This document shows positions 63,123-64,000 of a DNA stretch of 64,000 nucleotides, piece by piece. The DNA is from an uncultured Flavobacteriales bacterium. Lineage in GTDB: Bacteria; Bacteroidota; Bacteroidia; Flavobacteriales_G; Salibacteraceae. The stretch lies in contig CALCCE010000021.1 in the NCBI GenBank assembly GCA_937899835.1, positions 1-64,000 on the forward strand, written 5' to 3'. Made by a program: the position numbers and the translations under genes. Position 1 is the first letter of the stretch, and every line of letters begins with the position of its first letter. Under the pieces are notes generated by a model. It was not told the DNA's origin, ran no database searches, and saw nothing but the letters and a program-made list of their open reading frames with translations.

Positions 63123-63908
63123 TCATTTGCCGGCTTTCAATTCCTGGATCGAAGCTTCTAATCGGGCCATCCGGTTCATGAGTTCTTCCACGCCATTGCT
63201 GCTTTCGGGCTGCAACTGCAGCACACCATTGATACGCCATACCTCTTTCACCAATTTCCAGGACAACTTTTCGGATCCATGGTCTGGGTGATCGGCTTGC
63301 AGTTCAACACTGGAACCTTGATGGTGCAGTCTCCTTATTATTATGGTATCCTCCAACACCCACACGTAGCGGTGATTTTCGGGCAATTGTTTCCATTCTT
63401 TTGTGGGAACGGGTTCTCCGAACACCAAATCGCCATGCTGTAAGCCTGCATTACCCACCGCCATTTCGTGCCCACGTACCTCTAAAGCTCTGGTGGCGGC
63501 TACGATGGGGAAAGGCATTTGCAAAGGGGCCAAAGTGGCCAAATAAGCTTCTTCGTTATAATGACGGCAATACCGTTGTACCTCGTGGGGAAGTACCACC
63601 CGAACCACCGGGGGCTGGTCCTCCGCTGCGGTGTTGGTCATGCTGGAAATGCTTTCCGAATTCCAACCTTTGGAGAAGGGTGCGAAGCCCGCCAGCTGGT
63701 TGACGGTAATCTCTTTAGTTAGCAAAACCTCCAAGGGTATACTAAAATGGTTAGCTATTCGTGTAGACAAGTCTAATTTTGGCTCGGCTCTCCCCTCTTC
63801 GTAGGCTCCGATATTAGCACGCTTAATCTCAAATATTTCGGCAAAAGCAGCCTGAGACAAGCCTTTAACCGTTCTTATTTTGCGGATGTTCTTTCCAATA
63901 GATGACAT
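63123..63908 (-). CDS. XRE-family repressor with S24/LexA-like C-terminal domain lacking the catalytic Ser/Lys
   Basis: A 261-residue transcription regulator. The N-terminal helix-turn-helix (about 5-62) has GLSQAAFAEIFEIKRANIGA. The C-terminal part (about 138-225) follows the S24 peptidase plan: ALEVRGHEMAVGNAGLQHGD corresponds to the nucleophile block, but GHEM replaces the usual GDSM, so the Ser is Glu148. DTIIIRRL corresponds to the Lys block and has Arg. A short coiled coil (VEELMNRMARLEASIQEL) ends the protein. It is therefore probably a ligand-binding, not self-cleaving, repressor. It is the first gene of the four-gene operon and likely controls it. Confidence 0.87.
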   Translation of the reverse strand: MSSIGKNIRKIRTVKGLSQAAFAEIFEIKRANIGAYEEGRAEPKLDLSTRIANHFSIPLEVLLTKEITVNQLAGFAPFSKGWNSESISSMTNTAAEDQPPVVRVVLPHEVQRYCRHYNEEAYLATLAPLQMPFPIVAATRALEVRGHEMAVGNAGLQHGDLVFGEPVPTKEWKQLPENHRYVWVLEDTIIIRRLHHQGSSVELQADHPDHGSEKLSWKLVKEVWRINGVLQLQPESSNGVEELMNRMARLEASIQELKAGK

Positions 63909-63917
63909 AGAACGAAA

Positions 63918-63979
63918 TTTGCTAATTTTATTAGGATATATAAAATATTTTAGTATATTTGTTAAACAAATTTAGCAAA
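63918..63979. promoter_or_regulatory. Candidate operator region upstream of the repressor operon
   Basis: TTTGCTAA (63918-63925) and TTAGCAAA (63972-63979) are inverted copies of one 8-bp sequence, and between them lies the near-palindrome TTTGTT-A-AACAAA (63958-63970). The stretch is very A/T-rich and lies just before the repressor start at 63908. TATATTTG at 63954-63961 matches the Bacteroidota -7 element for a gene running rightwards out of the window. Repressor binding here is inference. Confidence 0.45.
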
Positions 63980-64000
63980 ACAATCCAATTGACAACCCCA

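Noticed and set aside
59189-63908. Assignment of the right-end operon to DISARM or a restriction-modification system
   Set aside because: PLD and helicase genes do occur in DISARM, but no methyltransferase, DUF1998 protein or specificity subunit is present here.
63123-63908. Calling the repressor LexA
   Set aside because: The DNA-binding domain is of the XRE type and the catalytic Ser and Lys are both replaced, so it is not a LexA orthologue.
1-64000. CRISPR arrays, tRNA or rRNA genes and insertion sequences
   Set aside because: No regularly spaced repeats, no tRNA-like cloverleaf or rRNA stretch and no transposase frame were found on either strand by reading.

Overview
The window looks like a chromosomal segment of a free-living, probably aquatic or marine member of the Bacteroidota, most likely of the Saprospirales/Lewinella type. 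That placement is an inference. The visible support is five secreted proteins ending in a type IX secretion (T9SS) sorting domain, surface proteins with PKD, CUB and beta-propeller domains, ECF-type sigma/anti-sigma pairs, TPR-LuxR regulators, a gyrA-TPR arrangement beside a divergent clpC, near absence of Shine-Dalgarno sequences, and roughly balanced base composition. No rRNA, tRNA, IS element, prophage or CRISPR array was seen.

Layout. 0-7.4 kb (+): a secreted M4 metalloprotease, a pterin-carbinolamine dehydratase/WD40 pair, and an MBOAT/SGNH pair for O-acylation of an exported polymer. 7.4-24 kb (-): a small reductase operon, two modules that each pair a TPR-membrane-LuxR regulator with a small secreted protein, a DEAD-box RNA helicase with a TTG start, a Coq4-like protein, a lipoprotein/DUF1877 pair, two overlapping T9SS propeller genes, a sodium:solute symporter, an unusual acyl-carrier-like protein and a Nudix hydrolase. 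25-27.4 kb (+): a predicted secreted protein and a T9SS lipase-like hydrolase. 27.5-34 kb (-): two consecutive sigma/anti-sigma pairs, one of whose membrane partners carries two SUMF (formylglycine-enzyme-like) domains, then small exported proteins and a TPR protein beside gyrA. 36.8-44 kb: clpC, a small secreted protein, recQ and kdsD. 44-48.5 kb (-): a 1158-residue exported protein with 14 copies of a TPR-like repeat.

48.4-56.8 kb holds a saccharopine-dehydrogenase-like gene, then a cobalamin riboswitch that leads into a three-gene B12 capture operon: a T9SS beta-propeller, a BtuB-like TonB receptor and a YncE/BtuG-like lipoprotein propeller. Next come a potassium channel fused to a strict 12-residue phenylalanine repeat, and a MOSC protein. 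57-59.2 kb holds a GyrI-like effector-binding protein, a STAS protein and small membrane proteins.

The right end (59.2-63.9 kb, -) is a compact four-gene operon: an XRE/S24-fold repressor lacking the usual catalytic Ser and Lys, a TerB-like/PLD-family nuclease, a stand-alone TerB-like protein, and a UPF1-type SF1 helicase ending in a Vsr/DUF559-like nuclease fold. It is the best candidate here for an undescribed, repressor-controlled defence or DNA-repair system. The other strong candidates for new biology are the channel with 12-residue repeats, the sigma/SUMF module, the permuted acyl-carrier protein, and the repeated pairing of TPR-LuxR regulators with small secreted proteins.
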